DNA of 64,000 bases from Novosphingobium sediminis (GTDB taxonomy: Bacteria; Pseudomonadota; Alphaproteobacteria; Sphingomonadales; Sphingomonadaceae): positions 1 to 64,000 of the forward strand of contig NZ_BJYR01000023.1 of NCBI RefSeq assembly GCF_007991615.1, written 5' to 3'. Position numbers and translations under genes: made by a program. Positions 8,105 through 16,252 of this stretch are shown here, piece after piece (the first letter of the stretch is position 1; every line of letters starts with the position of its first letter). Under the pieces are notes generated by a model. The model did not search any database. It saw only the letters and a list, made by a program, of their open reading frames with translations, and was not told the origin of the DNA.

Positions 8105-9478
8105 ATGACAGAAACGTCCACACCCGCCACCGCAACCCGGGCAGACCTGCGCACGCAGCGCCTGCTGCAGGCTCCGATCGTGCCGCTGCTGCTGGCGATG
8201 GCTTGGCCGAATATCCTCATCATGGTGGCGCAATCCTCCACCGGACTGATCGAGACGTGGTTCGTCTCGCGGCTCGGCACCGATATGCTGGCGGGCATGG
8301 CCCTGGCGTTCCCGCCGGTGATGCTGATGACGATGATTTCCGCCGGAGCGATGGGCGGGGGCATTTCCTCGGCCGTGGCGCGGGCGATTGGGGCCGGACG
8401 GCGCGACGATGCCGATGGGCTGGTGCTCCATGCGCTGGTCATCAACACCGCCATCGGCCTCATGTTTTCCGCAATCTTCCTGCTATTTGGCCGTCCGATC
8501 TATCGGGTGATGGGCAGCAGCGGCGGCGAGCTTGAAGCGGCGCTTGTCTATTCGACCATCGTGTTCGGCGGGAACGTGTTCATCTGGATCATGAACGCGC
8601 TTGCCAGCGTGATCCGGGGCACCGGCAACATCCTGTTTCCTGCCGTGGTGATCTGCATCGGCCTCGTGTTCCTCGTACCGCTTTCGCCGCTGCTGATCTT
8701 CGGCTTCGGACCGGTTCCGGCGATGGGCATTGCCGGCGGCGGGGTCGCGATGATCCTGTTCTACGTGTTCGGCACGGCGGCGCTGGCCTGGTACATCCTG
8801 GCGGGGCGCTGCTCGGTGCGGTTCCGTTGGGTCCGCCTGCATCGCACGGCGCTGGGCAGCATTCTCGGGGTCGGCGCGATTTCGGCGATCACATCCATCC
8901 AGACGAACCTCACCATCGGTGGCGCAACCGCCCTTGTCGCCTCTTTTGCAAGCGTTGGCGCGGTGGCGGGATACGGCACCGGCGCGCGGCTCGAATATCT
9001 GCTTGTGCCGATGATCTTCGGGATCGGTGCGCCGCTGGTGGCGCTCGTCGGTACCAATATCGGTGCGGGCCAGCAGGAACGGGCGGTGAAGATCGCGCTG
9101 GCGGGCGGCGCAATGGCCTTCGGGCTTACTGAAGCCATCGGCCTGATCGCCGCAGTCTGGCCGGGTGCCTGGCTCGGCCTGTTCAGCACGGACCCGGACA
9201 TGATCCGCACCGGCAGCGCCTATCTCCGGATGGTCGGACCGTTCTACGGCTTCTTCGGGCTGGGCCTCTCGCTCTACTTCGCCTCGCAAGGGGCCGGGCG
9301 GCTGACCTGGCCGTTGATGGCGGGCTTCGTACGCATCTTCATCGCGCTTGGCGGCGGTTGGATGCTCGTGCGCCTGACTGGGTCTGTGGACGGCCTGTTC
9401 GCCGGAATTGCACTAGGACTGGTAGTCTATGGCCTGACCATCTTTCAGGCCGTCCGTTCGGGCACATGGTTCCGCTGA
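8105..9478 (+). CDS. MATE family efflux transporter
   Basis: 457 aa integral membrane protein with about 12 hydrophobic segments in two MatE halves; the N-terminal half starts PIVPLLLAMAWPNILIMVAQ and carries the conserved TWFVSRLGTD and MALAFPPVMLM. Such proteins export drugs or toxic metabolites using Na+ or H+ gradients. The 3' end overlaps the convergent TetR gene by 34 bp. The shared dyad at both promoters suggests the TetR protein represses this pump and releases it when a substrate or intermediate accumulates (inference). Confidence 0.92.
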   Translation: MTETSTPATATRADLRTQRLLQAPIVPLLLAMAWPNILIMVAQSSTGLIETWFVSRLGTDMLAGMALAFPPVMLMTMISAGAMGGGISSAVARAIGAGRRDDADGLVLHALVINTAIGLMFSAIFLLFGRPIYRVMGSSGGELEAALVYSTIVFGGNVFIWIMNALASVIRGTGNILFPAVVICIGLVFLVPLSPLLIFGFGPVPAMGIAGGGVAMILFYVFGTAALAWYILAGRCSVRFRWVRLHRTALGSILGVGAISAITSIQTNLTIGGATALVASFASVGAVAGYGTGARLEYLLVPMIFGIGAPLVALVGTNIGAGQQERAVKIALAGGAMAFGLTEAIGLIAAVWPGAWLGLFSTDPDMIRTGSAYLRMVGPFYGFFGLGLSLYFASQGAGRLTWPLMAGFVRIFIALGGGWMLVRLTGSVDGLFAGIALGLVVYGLTIFQAVRSGTWFR

Positions 9479-10011
9479 TCGAGCCAACGCAGCGTTTCAT
9501 CCAGCAGTTCGTGCGACAAGGGCGCATCGCCCACCGCGCGGGAGAGTACCAGCGCGCCGACCATGGCGGACCACTGCCCTATGGCAGCGCGGCGGCGTTC
9601 TTCGGCGGTCGAGCCCGGGATAGCCTCCGCAAGGCGCTCGATCTGGCTTTCAATGCCCTTGGCCATCGCTGTTCGCGCGTCAGGCGTCTGCTGGCCCATG
9701 AGGCCAGCGAGGCTCGCGACCGGGCAGCCGAGCGCGGGTTCGTCGCGGTGCTTTGGTGAAAGGTAGGTCTGCTGCCACGCGGCCAGATCGTCGATCGGCC
9801 CTTCGCCGCGGGCCAGGAGGTGCTGAAGCACCTTGGCGATCAGATCGTCCTTGGATTCGAAGTGGCCATAGAAGCCGCCATGCGTCAGCCCGGCTCCCTT
9901 CATCACATCCGCCACGGTAACGGCATCGAAGCCGCGTTCGCGAAACTGGCGGCTGGCTTCCTCAAGGATACCCGCATGATTGGCCGCCATCTGCTCGCGA
10001 CTCACTCTCAT
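9445..10011 (-). CDS. TetR/AcrR family transcriptional regulator
   Basis: 188 aa. The N-terminal HTH is typical: FRERGFDAVTVADVMKGAGL, then THGGFYGHFESKDDLIAKVL. The C-terminal ligand domain is of the short type with GCPVASLAGLMG. Convergent with, and overlapping, the MATE gene. A dyad ATGTTC-AG-CATCAT lies 33 bp upstream of its own start, and related dyads lie at the MATE and SDR promoters, pointing to autoregulation and control of at least two neighbouring transcripts. Confidence 0.92.
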   Translation of the reverse strand: MRVSREQMAANHAGILEEASRQFRERGFDAVTVADVMKGAGLTHGGFYGHFESKDDLIAKVLQHLLARGEGPIDDLAAWQQTYLSPKHRDEPALGCPVASLAGLMGQQTPDARTAMAKGIESQIERLAEAIPGSTAEERRRAAIGQWSAMVGALVLSRAVGDAPLSHELLDETLRWLDQRNHVPERTA

Positions 10012-10043
10012 TCCACGTAACTCCGATCGGGCGAACCCGCTTC

Positions 10044-10057
10044 ATGTTCAGCATCAT
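10044..10057. promoter_or_regulatory. TetR-type operator at the TetR gene
   Basis: ATGTTC-AG-CATCAT, member of the three-site dyad family. It lies between the divergent TetR and AraC genes and abuts a consensus TATAAT on the plus strand (10059-10064), so it might also influence the AraC gene. Confidence 0.55.
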
Positions 10058-10139
10058 ATATAATGGGCATCGCAGAAAAATGCCACTCTGCCTTGTGGTC
10101 ATGGCAGCAGGGCGACGCGCACAAAAACAAGATTGATAA

Positions 10140-10168
10140 GAAGCGAATTTGATTTAGCTTTTGACGAC
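10140..10168 (-). promoter_or_regulatory. AT-rich regulatory element, copy 2 (AraC gene)
   Basis: On the minus strand this reads GTCGTCAAAA, a 4-base insertion, AATCAAATT and CGCTTC: the same blocks as the elements at 4035-4059 and 11200-11224. It ends directly against the ATG at 10169, suggesting autorepression by the AraC-type protein and supporting that start. The overlap with a possible upstream TTG start (10133) makes this less certain. Confidence 0.4.
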
Positions 10169-11182
10169 ATGGACCTGATCAGCGGAACCGTCTTGCTGCA
10201 CTACATCCCGCTCGTGAAAGAGTTGGGAGGCGATCCCGAGGCGCTGCTCACCGGGCAAGGGATCGATGTGGCGGCGGCAGGCTGCCCGGACCGGCTGGTC
10301 AACTACACCGACGTGGCAACGCTGATGGGCGTGACGGCGGACGCGCTCCGCCGCCCCGATTTCGCCATGCGGCTGGCACAGCGGCAGGGCGTGCAGAGCC
10401 TCGGCCCGGTGGCCGTGCTGATCCGCCATGCCGCCACCGTGGCCGATGCGCTCGATGGAGTGTGCCGCTACCTCTATCACTGCGCGCCGCCCGATATCGC
10501 CAAGCTCGAACGGCGCGAGAGCACCGCCGTGTTCACGCTGGAAATCGCGCTGCGGCAGATGGCGTTCCGCGATCACTGGATCGAGAAGGGCCTCGCGCTT
10601 ACGATGGATGCGCTGCGCCTGATGCTCGGCGATGATTTCGCGCCGATCCGCGTGACGATGCAGCACCGCGCAATGTCGCCGCGCGAGGTCTACCGCGACG
10701 TGTTCCATTGCCCGGTGGAATTTGCCTGCGAACACAATGCCATCCACTTCCCGCTGGCGATGCTGAGCAAGCCGATCCCCGGCCGCGATCCGACAATCCT
10801 TGCGCTGGCGGAAAACTATCTTTCGCAAGTTGCCGGGGCGCTGCCGCTGGTTGAGCATGTGCAGGAACTGATCCACCGCATGCTCAAGATCGATCAGGCC
10901 AGCCTAGCGAGCGTGGCCAAGGCGATGATCGTGCACCCCCGCGTGTTGCAACGGCGGCTGGCCGAGCAGGGGACGACATTCGAGGCGATCCTCGATGGCG
11001 TGCGCAAGGATATGGCATGGCAATTGTCGGGCCGGATCAACCGCGTCTCGCAGATCGCTGCCATGCTCGGCTATGCTGAACAGTGCGTCTACACCCGTGC
11101 TTGCAAGCGCTGGTATGGCATGACCCCGCGGCAGCTCATTGTTTCGCGGCAGAACCGGCAGGCCGTCCTCGCCAGGTCCTGA
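10169..11182 (+). CDS. AraC family transcriptional regulator (OruR/ArgR-like, arabinose-binding-domain type)
   Basis: About 337 aa from ATG 10169; a TTG at 10133 would add 12 residues. The N-terminal about 190 residues match the layout of the effector domain found in OruR-type regulators (VLLHYIPLVKELGGDPEALL near the start, FRDHWIEKGLAL in the middle). The C-terminal AraC HTH includes LASVAKAMIVHPRVLQRRLAEQG and RVSQIAAMLGYAEQCVYTRACKRWYGMTP. Divergent from TetR and upstream of the alcohol dehydrogenase/cupin pair in the same direction. A repeated element near this gene, the TonB receptor and the dehydrogenase is its probable target. Confidence 0.9.
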   Translation: MDLISGTVLLHYIPLVKELGGDPEALLTGQGIDVAAAGCPDRLVNYTDVATLMGVTADALRRPDFAMRLAQRQGVQSLGPVAVLIRHAATVADALDGVCRYLYHCAPPDIAKLERRESTAVFTLEIALRQMAFRDHWIEKGLALTMDALRLMLGDDFAPIRVTMQHRAMSPREVYRDVFHCPVEFACEHNAIHFPLAMLSKPIPGRDPTILALAENYLSQVAGALPLVEHVQELIHRMLKIDQASLASVAKAMIVHPRVLQRRLAEQGTTFEAILDGVRKDMAWQLSGRINRVSQIAAMLGYAEQCVYTRACKRWYGMTPRQLIVSRQNRQAVLARS

Positions 11183-11199
11183 GGCCGATGTAAAACTGC

Positions 11200-11224
11200 G
11201 TCGTCAAAAATCAAATTTTCTTCG
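11200..11224 (+). promoter_or_regulatory. AT-rich regulatory element, copy 3 (alcohol dehydrogenase/cupin operon)
   Basis: GTCGTCAAAA, ATCAAATT and TTCTTCG in one 25-bp block, 20 of 25 positions equal to the copy before the TonB receptor (4035-4059), same orientation. It lies 18 bp after the AraC stop and about 157 bp before the dehydrogenase start. Confidence 0.5.
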
Positions 11225-11380
11225 TTGAAAGGCAAGCTGGAACGACCTTCAGCCGGTATCGTCCTATCCACTGAACAAAGCGCACGCCATCCGATGCCGC
11301 TGCAGGGACAGGACTGAAATGATCAAGACGCTCTCAACGCCGAGCTGCCGCACCGGCCGCGCTCAAACGGGCATGCGGTA

Positions 11381-12457
11381 ATGCGCGCCGTTGTCATGCA
11401 ATCGGGCAAGCTGGCGGTCGAGGAATTCGCGATCCCGCAGCCCGGCCCCGGCGAAGTGCTGGTCAAGACCCTAGCCTGCGGCATCTGCGGCAGCGATATC
11501 CACTGCGTCGCGCATGGCCGGGAACTGCTCGACAGCGCGAAGAAGGTCGCGGGGATCGATCTGTTCGGTTTCGACGACAAGGTCATCCTCGGCCACGAAA
11601 TCTGCGCCGAAGTGCTTGAATACGGGCCTGATTGTCGCAAGACGCTGGCCCCCGGTTCGCGCGCGGTTTCGGTGCCGTTCCTGCTGCGCGATCCACCGGC
11701 CTCGCTCGTCTTCGGCAGCCCGCAATCGCCGGGTGGCTACAGCGAATACATGCTGCTGTCCGAACCCTTCCTGATGCCGGTGCCGGACCATGTGCCCAAT
11801 GATCTGGCGACCTTGGCAGAACCGCTGGCCGTGGCCATCCACGCCGTCGGCCGCGCTAATCCGGGGATGAAGGACGTGCCGATCGTGATCGGCTGCGGCC
11901 CGATCGGCCTTGCCGTGATCGCGGTGCTCAAGGCCCGCGGGATCGGCCCGATCGTCGCGGCAGACTTCTCGCCTTCACGCCGCGCCATGGCGCATCGCAT
12001 GGGCGCCGATGTGGTCGTCGATCCGCGCGAAACCTCGCCCTACGACAGCTGGAAGGCGCTGGCCGGTGCCACGGACGTCGCCGATATCGGACGTCAGACG
12101 CAGATGTTCCCCGGCCATGCCTATCGCCAGTCGATCGTGTTCGAATGCGTCGGCATCCCCGGCATGATCCAGCAGATCCTGAACGGGGCGGCGCCGTGCA
12201 GCAAGATCGTCGTGGCCGGATTGTGCATGGAACTGGACCAGTTCTACCCGTCCTACGGCATCATCAAGGAAGTCGACCTGGTCTTCTGCATCGCCTTCAC
12301 GCTGGAGGAATATGCGCAGGCCTTCAGCATGATCGCCTCCGGACAGCTCGATGTCGCCCCGCTGATTACCGGCCATGTTCCGCTGGACGGCGTGGAAGAC
12401 GCGTTCGCGCGGCTCAAGGACCCCGAACAGGACGTAAAGATCGTGATCGTCCCGTGA
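11381..12457 (+). CDS. Zinc-dependent alcohol dehydrogenase (MDR family)
   Basis: 358 aa. Catalytic-zinc ligands are visible: Cys in CGICGSD (about 33-39), His-Glu in GHEICAE (about 71-77) and Glu in LAEPLAVAIHAVG. The four-Cys structural-zinc lobe is missing and replaced by a longer loop (about 84-110). The Rossmann motif is GCGPIGLAVIAVLKA. It probably oxidises an alcohol to a ketone or aldehyde. A cupin gene follows after 50 bp in the same direction, and the shared upstream element suggests AraC control. Confidence 0.88.
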   Translation: MRAVVMQSGKLAVEEFAIPQPGPGEVLVKTLACGICGSDIHCVAHGRELLDSAKKVAGIDLFGFDDKVILGHEICAEVLEYGPDCRKTLAPGSRAVSVPFLLRDPPASLVFGSPQSPGGYSEYMLLSEPFLMPVPDHVPNDLATLAEPLAVAIHAVGRANPGMKDVPIVIGCGPIGLAVIAVLKARGIGPIVAADFSPSRRAMAHRMGADVVVDPRETSPYDSWKALAGATDVADIGRQTQMFPGHAYRQSIVFECVGIPGMIQQILNGAAPCSKIVVAGLCMELDQFYPSYGIIKEVDLVFCIAFTLEEYAQAFSMIASGQLDVAPLITGHVPLDGVEDAFARLKDPEQDVKIVIVP

Positions 12458-12507
12458 ACACCAGCCTCGCCGATCACGGCAGGCCCATTCCATTGCAGGA
12501 GACCAGC

Positions 12508-13038
12508 ATGACCCAGACCAAAGCTGCCAAGAACGCGCCCGTCAGCTTTTTGCCGCAGGACGAGCTCCTGACGCTCAACGTCAACGATATTCCGATCCTC
12601 AAGGATGGCGCCGGCCCCGGCATCAGCTTCCAGCCGCTGATGATCGATGCGGAAGCGGGGGTCTGGGTCGTCATGGGCATCTTTGCCCCCGGCATCACGA
12701 TGCCAACCCACCTTCATACCGGTTCGGTCCATGGCTACACGCTCAAGGGTAGCTGGTTTTACAGCGAGTATCCCGATCAGGTGCAAGTGCCGGGCTCGTA
12801 CCTTTATGAGCCCGCATCCTCGATGCACACCTTCGAAGTGCCGGCGACCAACACCGAGGACACCGTCGTCCTGTTCATCGTGCACGGGTCCAACATCGGC
12901 TTCACCGATGATGGGCAGTTCCATTCGACGCTCGATGCCGCAACCGTGCTGGATCTGATCAAGATGTGGACCGGCGCGAACAAGGGCGTGAAGGTGCCGT
13001 ACATTTCGGGCGGCAAGGCACACGCAATCGAAGGATAA
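12508..13038 (+). CDS. Cupin protein, 2,4'-dihydroxyacetophenone dioxygenase-like
   Basis: 176 aa from ATG 12508, with GCAGGAGA 5-12 bases upstream. A single cupin barrel with metal-ligand candidates in PTHLHTGSVHGYTLKG and ASSMHTFEV. Size and motif order fit 2,4'-dihydroxyacetophenone dioxygenase and its relatives, which cleave a carbon-carbon bond next to a carbonyl using non-haem iron and O2 (family knowledge). Paired with the alcohol dehydrogenase, a route alcohol to ketone to cleaved acid is plausible. A strong hairpin closes the unit at 13082-13111. Confidence 0.78.
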   Translation: MTQTKAAKNAPVSFLPQDELLTLNVNDIPILKDGAGPGISFQPLMIDAEAGVWVVMGIFAPGITMPTHLHTGSVHGYTLKGSWFYSEYPDQVQVPGSYLYEPASSMHTFEVPATNTEDTVVLFIVHGSNIGFTDDGQFHSTLDAATVLDLIKMWTGANKGVKVPYISGGKAHAIEG

Positions 13039-13613
13039 GTTCCCTTTGCCGCAACTGCGGCCCGAGCGAATTGATCACACACCGCCGACACCATGCCATG
13101 GGTGTCGGCGGAACATGCTCGATGCCGTCCGCGCCCACGTTGGAAATCGGCTGATTTCGGTTCGCGCAATGGTCGTCGAAAAGGTCGCAGGGCAGGGGGT
13201 GTTGACGAGAGTTGGCTAATAAAGAAATTTGATATCAATTGCTTATAGCCCTGCCAAAGAGCTCTCCGCCGCTACCTAATTTCCAAATGGCAACAGTGAT
13301 TTGCGTGGTCCGAGATGGTGAAAATCCAGTCGCAAGGCTTATCACATGGTTTTGGGCTGTGCTGGGCGGTCAATCGCGCAGCCGAGCTACGGGCGCTGGG
13401 TAGCCAACATTTTATCAGTTTTTGAAGTTTTTTAATGCTTTACCGCCCTAGCCGTTCCCAAGCACAAAGCTGGATGCGCTGAACATCAAAATCCCGGCAT
13501 CGATTTTGTGGAAGCCAGAAACTGACGTATCGATGGTCGCATCGACGCAGGTATGCAGGCTCGAAAGCTATGGCCCAGCCTGTCTGATCACCAACGTTAG
13601 AGGATCGAAGTTC
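13039..13613. other. 575-bp gene-free, comparatively AT-rich region
   Basis: No convincing coding sequence. It holds the hairpin at 13082-13111, an AT-rich stretch with the perfect palindrome TTGATATCAA at 13229-13238 (part of a possible weak fourth copy of the AraC-type element), and T-rich DNA at 13410-13440. A good ribosome-binding site AGAGGA (13599-13604) fixes the next gene start at 13614; the reading frame is open back to 13506, but that extension is not conserved SDR sequence. Confidence 0.5.
13082..13111. terminator. 11-bp perfect hairpin after the cupin gene
   Basis: CCGCCGACACC (13082-13092) pairs with GGTGTCGGCGG (13101-13111) around an 8-base loop, 44 bases after the cupin stop. 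No T-tract follows, so it may act with Rho or protect the 3' end. Confidence 0.65.
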
Positions 13614-14360
13614 ATGCCGTTCCAGGGGAAAATTGCGGTCGTTACCGGAGCCGGCAGTGGCATGGGGGAAGCTACTGCACAGCTCCTTGCCGCGCGGGGG
13701 GCAACGGTGGTGCTTGCCGGGCGCAGTGAGGAACGCATTCGCGCTGCGGCGGATCGCATAAAGGCCAATGGCGGCAAGGCGGTAATCCGCGCGACCGACG
13801 TAGCCGATCGGGCCGATCTGGAAGGTCTTATGGAATGGATCGGACAGGAATTAGGCCGGCTTGATCTTGCGGTCAACAATGCAGGCGGGCACGCCGATTT
13901 CAAGCCACTGCACGAAACGCCTGCCGACGAGTCTGACTGGGTGTTCGATTTGAACCTGAAGGCCGTATACAACGGAATGCGGGCGCAGATTTCGCTGATG
14001 CTGCGAGGTGGCGGCGGTGCGATTGTCAACAACGCCTCTATCTTCGGCCTGAAGGGCGTGGCCGGAATCGCGCACTATGTGGCGGCGAAGCATGGGGTTG
14101 TCGGTCTCACCAAAGCCGCCGCGCTGGATTATGCGAACAGCGGCATTCGGATAAATTCGGTTTGCCCCGGTGCGACGGAAACCCCCAACCTGCTGCGCGC
14201 AACCGGTGGTGATGCCCATGCACTTGATGCCATGATCCCAGTTGGAAGGCTGGGGCAGCCGGTAGACGTGGCCCGCGCCATCTGCTGGCTTCTGTCGGAC
14301 GAAGCACCCTATGTGACAGGCGCCAACTTCTCAGTGGATGGCGGAATGAGCGCCGGTTGA
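13614..14360 (+). CDS. SDR family oxidoreductase
   Basis: 248 aa classical SDR: TGAGSGMG at about 11-18, NNAGG at about 91-95, active-site Ser in NNASIFG, and Tyr/Lys in HYVAAKHG; the C-terminus ends TGANFSVDGGMSAG. The start is ATG 13614 with RBS AGAGGA. It stands alone after an AT-rich 575-bp gap and converges on a hydrolase gene 96 bp away. Cofactor probably NAD(H); substrate unknown. Confidence 0.88.
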   Translation: MPFQGKIAVVTGAGSGMGEATAQLLAARGATVVLAGRSEERIRAAADRIKANGGKAVIRATDVADRADLEGLMEWIGQELGRLDLAVNNAGGHADFKPLHETPADESDWVFDLNLKAVYNGMRAQISLMLRGGGGAIVNNASIFGLKGVAGIAHYVAAKHGVVGLTKAAALDYANSGIRINSVCPGATETPNLLRATGGDAHALDAMIPVGRLGQPVDVARAICWLLSDEAPYVTGANFSVDGGMSAG

Positions 14361-14456
14361 ACCCTCGGAAAGCCCGTGCCGCCAATGTCATGCTGCCATT
14401 TGCCCAGTTTTGAGCTGCGCAGTTAGGTCTGCTGCAGCCGGAGGCGATAGGCCGAG

Positions 14457-15191
14457 CTATCCTTGAAGCTGACGAGCGTTCGGGGCACCTTTTGGTTCGG
14501 CAATGAGATCTTGCAGGGCGATCCACATTTTCTCAAACTCAGCGTCGCTGATGGTGGCATAGTCGTGACCACAGTCGAGTGCGACGATCTGCGCATGAGG
14601 CGGAAGTATCGCTCTGAGGCTGGGCGAGGGCGGCCCATACTCATCGGAAGTGCCTTGAACGATCAGGAACGGCTTGGAAACCTCGGCCAGATGTCGGACG
14701 CGATAGCTTTCTGACGGGTGCTCTGGGTGTTTGAAGGGATAGCCGAAGCAGCAGATACTCACGATCTTGGGGTGTTTTGAGATCTTCGTAGCCGTGATCC
14801 CTCCAGCCGAGTGTGTAATCAGGTGGACCTTGCGAAATGGGGAGCGGCTTACAAAGCGTGCTAGCTCTTGCACTGCCGTGAGCGACTTTGGCAGAAACAG
14901 CGCCCTGGCGAAATCCCAGCGCTCATTCGCGCAAAGGACCATCAAGCCTTTGAGAAGCAACCTCAGCATTCGAAGATGGAATGGATGCGTGCGATCGAAA
15001 CTCGCTGCGACTGCCGGCCAGAGTTGGGCTAATCTCTTGTTGATGCGGTCGGAAGCTATGATGCGGGGCGCGGTGAACGAGTGAACGCTTACGCCATCGG
15101 CCTTGAGTGCCGCTTCCACCTTTTCAAGTGTATCGGATCGCTTGGTGCGATTGTTCCGTCCGACAAAGATGATCCCGACAGAGTTCGGCAT
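14457..15191 (-). CDS. Alpha/beta hydrolase family protein, uncharacterised
   Basis: 244 aa. The fold is suggested by a nucleophile elbow HSAGG (in VHLITHSAGGITATK), an acid in QGTSDEYGP and a base in DCGHDYATI, so the triad is complete. No signal peptide and no family name I can assign with certainty; it resembles small dienelactone-hydrolase-like or KANL3/Tex30-like proteins. No clear ribosome-binding site before ATG 15191. It sits next to the IS3 remnant, consistent with a region of past rearrangement. Confidence 0.72.
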   Translation of the reverse strand: MPNSVGIIFVGRNNRTKRSDTLEKVEAALKADGVSVHSFTAPRIIASDRINKRLAQLWPAVAASFDRTHPFHLRMLRLLLKGLMVLCANERWDFARALFLPKSLTAVQELARFVSRSPFRKVHLITHSAGGITATKISKHPKIVSICCFGYPFKHPEHPSESYRVRHLAEVSKPFLIVQGTSDEYGPPSPSLRAILPPHAQIVALDCGHDYATISDAEFEKMWIALQDLIAEPKGAPNARQLQG

Positions 15192-15545
15192 GTGAAGGTT
15201 CAGCCTTGGCTGCTTTGTGGCTATCCGAGCTTTGCCATGATGTCAGTTCATGATTCAGGTTGATGTTGAAATGGCTGACCTGCCACGGGACTTTCATTCA
15301 GTTCTGATTAGAGCCGTGGGATGAGGCATGCCTGATCCCATTGCAAAGATCGTTTCCGCGTCGCTGGCCATCATCCGTGGCTTGCCGCTGTGCCAGGTTA
15401 GCGGACTTCACGCCGGCCTCTGCCTCCTTCAACACGCCAACGATCTGCTCGTCCGCAAACCTCTTGCGCTTCATCTCGTCCGTCTTCGCTCGTTCCGGGA
15501 CGGTCACTGCGGTGCTCGGAGAGTCGTGGGGATATGCAAACGAGC
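15192..15545. other. 354-bp intergenic region with IS remnant
   Basis: Contains only the truncated IS3-type transposase start on the minus strand (15298-15474). No inverted repeat ends were recognised by eye. Confidence 0.5.
15298..15474 (-). pseudogene. Truncated IS3-family transposase orfA
   Basis: From ATG 15474 the first 30 residues (KRKRFADEQIVGVLKEAEAG, then VKSANLAQR) match the N-terminus of IS3-family orfA of the kind that begins MKRKRF, containing the start of the HTH. After about 15385 the reading frame runs into unrelated sequence and stops at 15298. orfB is absent. It is a dead insertion-sequence fragment at the edge of the catabolic blocks. Confidence 0.75.
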
Positions 15546-16103
15546 TTACGACAGGTCGGCGTTCAAGACCGTGTCGCGCTCAAGCCAGCCATCCGGTGCG
15601 CGCACACCGGTCTGCGCGTGCTCGCTAGTCACGCCCATCAGCCCTACCGCCCAGTCACGCGTGTCGTCCCATTCGCGGTACCAGTCATAGATCAGTCGGC
15701 GGAAGGCGATGCGCCACTCGCCATTGCGGCGCTCGAAACGGTCCTGATAGCGGCCTCCGACCAGCCAGTCGAAGATCGTGCCATCCTCGCGGACGAGATG
15801 GTGGAACGCGAGCAGATAGGCTTCGCTGTGGGCGCGGTCACCCTCTACGGTGATGGTGACATTGCCGAGGAGATGGTCGGTCAGTTTGAAGCCGCCGTCC
15901 ATCCATTCGTGGATGAGGCCTGAGAATTCACCGCCGGTGCCCTTGTAGATGCCATACTCCACCGTGGAATCGGGCCAGAAGATCGTGTCGATCAGTTTGC
16001 CGTCACGGCGATCGATCGCGCGGGCGTACTGGTGGAGGCAGGTGCGGATGGCTTCGCAGGATTCGAGCCGATCAAGCCGCGCAAGTATGCTGTTGTCAGA
16101 CAT
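15546..16103 (-). CDS. SnoaL-like/NTF2 fold protein
   Basis: 185 aa from ATG 16103 (RBS GGAGAGG); an in-frame upstream ATG at 16175 lacks support. The N-terminus EAIRTCLHQYARAIDRRDGK and the acid WPDSTVEYG are typical of the SnoaL_4 branch of NTF2-fold proteins, which includes dehydratases, cyclases and small-molecule isomerases. A His in AFHHLVRE and an Asp (AIDRRD) could be catalytic. A second, unrelated-in-detail SnoaL protein lies at 18615-19127 across the AraC/SDR pair. Reaction unknown. Confidence 0.82.
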   Translation of the reverse strand: MSDNSILARLDRLESCEAIRTCLHQYARAIDRRDGKLIDTIFWPDSTVEYGIYKGTGGEFSGLIHEWMDGGFKLTDHLLGNVTITVEGDRAHSEAYLLAFHHLVREDGTIFDWLVGGRYQDRFERRNGEWRIAFRRLIYDWYREWDDTRDWAVGLMGVTSEHAQTGVRAPDGWLERDTVLNADLS

Positions 16104-16252
16104 ATCAGCCTCTCCAGGACATTGCCTGTCGCCGTCCCTCCGCTGATCGATGCGGGGTCGGCACGCTGCAGACAAGAGGCTTCGGAACCCCGATCAAGCG
16201 TGATTGCGGGCAGGGGCAAATCTTTGCAGCGCTAAGGCACCGCGCGCCAAGA

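Noticed and set aside
13226..13240. Possible fourth copy of the AraC-type element (AATTTGATATCAATT)
   Set aside because: Only the ATCAAATT core is shared; the GTCGT block is absent at the right distance, so not counted as a copy.
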